A stretch of 6,778 bases of DNA from Candidatus Omnitrophota bacterium (GTDB lineage: Bacteria; Omnitrophota; Gorgyraeia; Aquiviventales; Aquiviventaceae): contig JAGVGS010000002.1 in assembly GCA_020057015.1 (NCBI GenBank), positions 1 through 6,778 of the forward strand. Reading direction: 5' to 3'. Positions 6,501 through 6,778 of this stretch are shown here, piece by piece. Position 1 is the first letter of the stretch; each line of letters starts with the position of its first letter. The notes under the pieces were generated by a model. It searched no databases. It saw only the letters and a program-made list of their open reading frames with translations, and was not told the DNA's origin. Both the position numbers and the translations under genes were made by a program.

Positions 6501-6777
6501 AGGGTGATACCGTATCTTCTGCGCCCACGTTGGCTCCATCGAGCAGGAACTGGACGCCTACGACGCCAACATTGTCAGAGGCATTTGCGGAGACTGTGAC
6601 TGATGCGCCGGAAACGGTGGAGCCGTTTGTCGGTGCGGTGAGAGAGACTGCGGGTGGAGTGGTGTCGGTTGGTACGCCAGATGCCGTCGTAAACAGGTTG
6701 TCCGCACTCGTTACAGACCTCCCCAGAGCATCCGTAGAGCGAAGGCGGTAATGATAGGTGGTCCCCGCAGTAAGCCC
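3574..6777 (-). CDS. Large modular surface-type protein with glycosidase-like TIM barrel, FnIII, Ig and PA14 domains (N terminus beyond window)
   Basis: The frame is open to the right edge, so these are the last 1067 residues of a longer protein; the signal peptide is out of view. Visible order: end of an FnIII domain (1-38); a bacterial Ig domain of Big_9 type (about 43-132); a TIM-barrel glycosidase-like region (about 139-713) interrupted by a CBM4/9-like beta-sandwich (about 250-425, ending LWIDDFSLREIGL); five prolines (723-727); an FnIII-like domain with C763 and C807 that may form a disulfide (728-839); a canonical FnIII (840-938); and PA14 (941-1063). In the barrel, GFDEM places an Asp-Glu pair at D530-E531, followed by IIWNDMFDPYHN (578-589). 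These look like active-site strands comparable to GH20-like enzymes. A role in binding and cleaving extracellular glycans is inferred; no substrate or formal GH family can be assigned. The GTG at 6528 is internal, not the start. Confidence 0.85.
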   Translation of the reverse strand, partial: GLTAGTTYHYRLRSTDALGRSVTSADNLFTTASGVPTDTTPPAVSLTAPTNGSTVSGASVTVSANASDNVGVVGVQFLLDGANVGAEDTVSPYSTVWNTTAVTNGNYALTARARDAAGLQTTASGVNVTVSNSTGGSNIFKNRFVLLNTAFGDNAKTDTVLSVLQTMANNGYNGAYVTDAGGNCDSVASPSATCIANRDRVKAKAAQLGITLIPVCCGGFEGAYADKSLAEAYPIKGTEFRVTGSMASVLTELSDTDHSNGKFESWNGNAPAAWNLSGAPGTIGTLWQKDTTSIHGGSAALKAVNPGTNAVNGKEVRLYHSAHVKPWRMYRLSVFMKTSNWTGAENMYWEILGSNGWNGPRFIYAPKYRRLTPYNTQAPTNDWTEYWVEFPSMEENYINITAYLYSATTNGTLWIDDFSLREIGLNNGLADSYRPVTVTSLDGLTTYTSGGDYSIPSMSGQTLTIPVGSRITNGSTVRVNWWRSANFTYQYTALASFCRQGQFDAMATQLTQKMNFWGVANTAAIMLGFDEMAAINWDPACGSMSSTIPGQAGRYMAEKVIGPTTDMVRSMYPGKAVIIWNDMFDPYHNAEAAQYLGSNGSFTTPVGSWEGVRGGTYISNWYNAGNTNNMKFWSGLDTTYKQPQHFSQIVGGFYDSGNLGIDLRWRDLVAQAEQQGVTDMSGYIYQSYASPQNFSRLKDVADMWKAAGRWGTGPAVFTGSIQPPPPPTDTAPPWPTGGAPTETLSAGTTQATLTLSTNEDATCKYGTIPNTGYDAIPDLFTETGGIAHSALLTGLHDGQSYSHMVRCQDAASPPNTNTDDYVIRFAIAASSTLAVEEPPPIVDTTPPAISQAVAASVTSADASIRWSTDEPSTSQIEYGPTSAYGSSTTLATVMVTSHVVAVSGLKPETLYHYRVKSQDAAKNLAVSGDRMFTTAPLAIPRSAFKGDYFDNRDLTNLKFTRTDARIAFNWGSGAPDPRIGVNTYSVRWQGDWSFAAAGTYRFVVQADDGIRLWVDGVLLIDKWIDQASTTYTVDQQLPAGLHRVKVEYYENEGAAVVSVQWAQVVDF
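5424..5431. repeat. C8/G8 homopolymer inside the glycosidase-like gene
   Basis: Eight consecutive C on the plus strand read as G8 in the coding strand, encoding part of the TSGGDYS stretch between the beta-sandwich insert and the resumed barrel. The frame is open as sequenced. A one-base slip would truncate the protein before its catalytic motifs. Confidence 0.6.
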
Positions 6778-6778
6778 A

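Noticed and set aside
6526..6528. GTG at 6528 as the start of the large protein
   Set aside because: The frame continues open and in sensible FnIII/Ig sequence to the right edge, so this GTG is an internal valine within the Ig domain.
1..6778. CRISPR array, tRNA, rRNA, defence or toxin-antitoxin system
   Set aside because: No regularly spaced repeats, no cloverleaf or rRNA-like sequence, and no small gene pair with recognisable toxin or antitoxin features were seen on either strand.

Overview
The window carries three substantial protein genes, one small one and a structured intergenic region. It looks like chromosomal DNA of a Gram-negative-type environmental bacterium of moderate to high GC. 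Iron uptake, a membrane histidine kinase and a very large FnIII/Ig/PA14 surface-type protein are compatible with several uncultivated-rich phyla such as Nitrospirota, Methylomirabilota or Omnitrophota. The sequence does not fix the taxon, and I hold that guess loosely.

Left block (1-1000, minus strand): the GTPase half of FeoB, cut by the left edge, preceded by an 86-residue predicted membrane protein with a good ribosome binding site. The two genes are co-directional, 58 bases apart, and may share a transcript. No feoA is visible. The small gene's ribosome binding site overlaps the stop codon of what looks like a decayed OrfA tail from an IS3-family insertion sequence (1009-1101).

Intergenic block (1001-1355): besides the IS scar, it holds a hairpin near 1166-1195 and a plausible promoter with a TATACT -10 at 1243-1248. 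A tandem 10-base repeat lies where the -35 should be, and an imperfect palindrome follows the -10. A two-stem leader hairpin (1271-1315) sits just before the kinase start. I see no tRNA, rRNA or CRISPR here.

Centre (1356-3491, plus): a complete sensor histidine kinase of 711 residues. It has six N-terminal membrane segments, then a TM-periplasmic-TM-HAMP module, then a DHp/ATPase core with all catalytic boxes and an unusually long DHp hairpin. No response regulator is in view.

Right block (3574-6777, minus): the C-terminal 1067 residues of a large modular, probably secreted protein whose N terminus lies beyond the right edge. Its order is FnIII, bacterial Ig, a TIM-barrel glycosidase-like domain interrupted by a carbohydrate-binding-like beta-sandwich, a proline linker, two FnIII-like domains and PA14. 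It converges on the kinase with 82 bases between stop codons and no clear terminator. Nothing shows that the three loci work together. No complete undescribed system can be assembled from this window. The glycosidase-like protein and the kinase architecture are its most novel parts.
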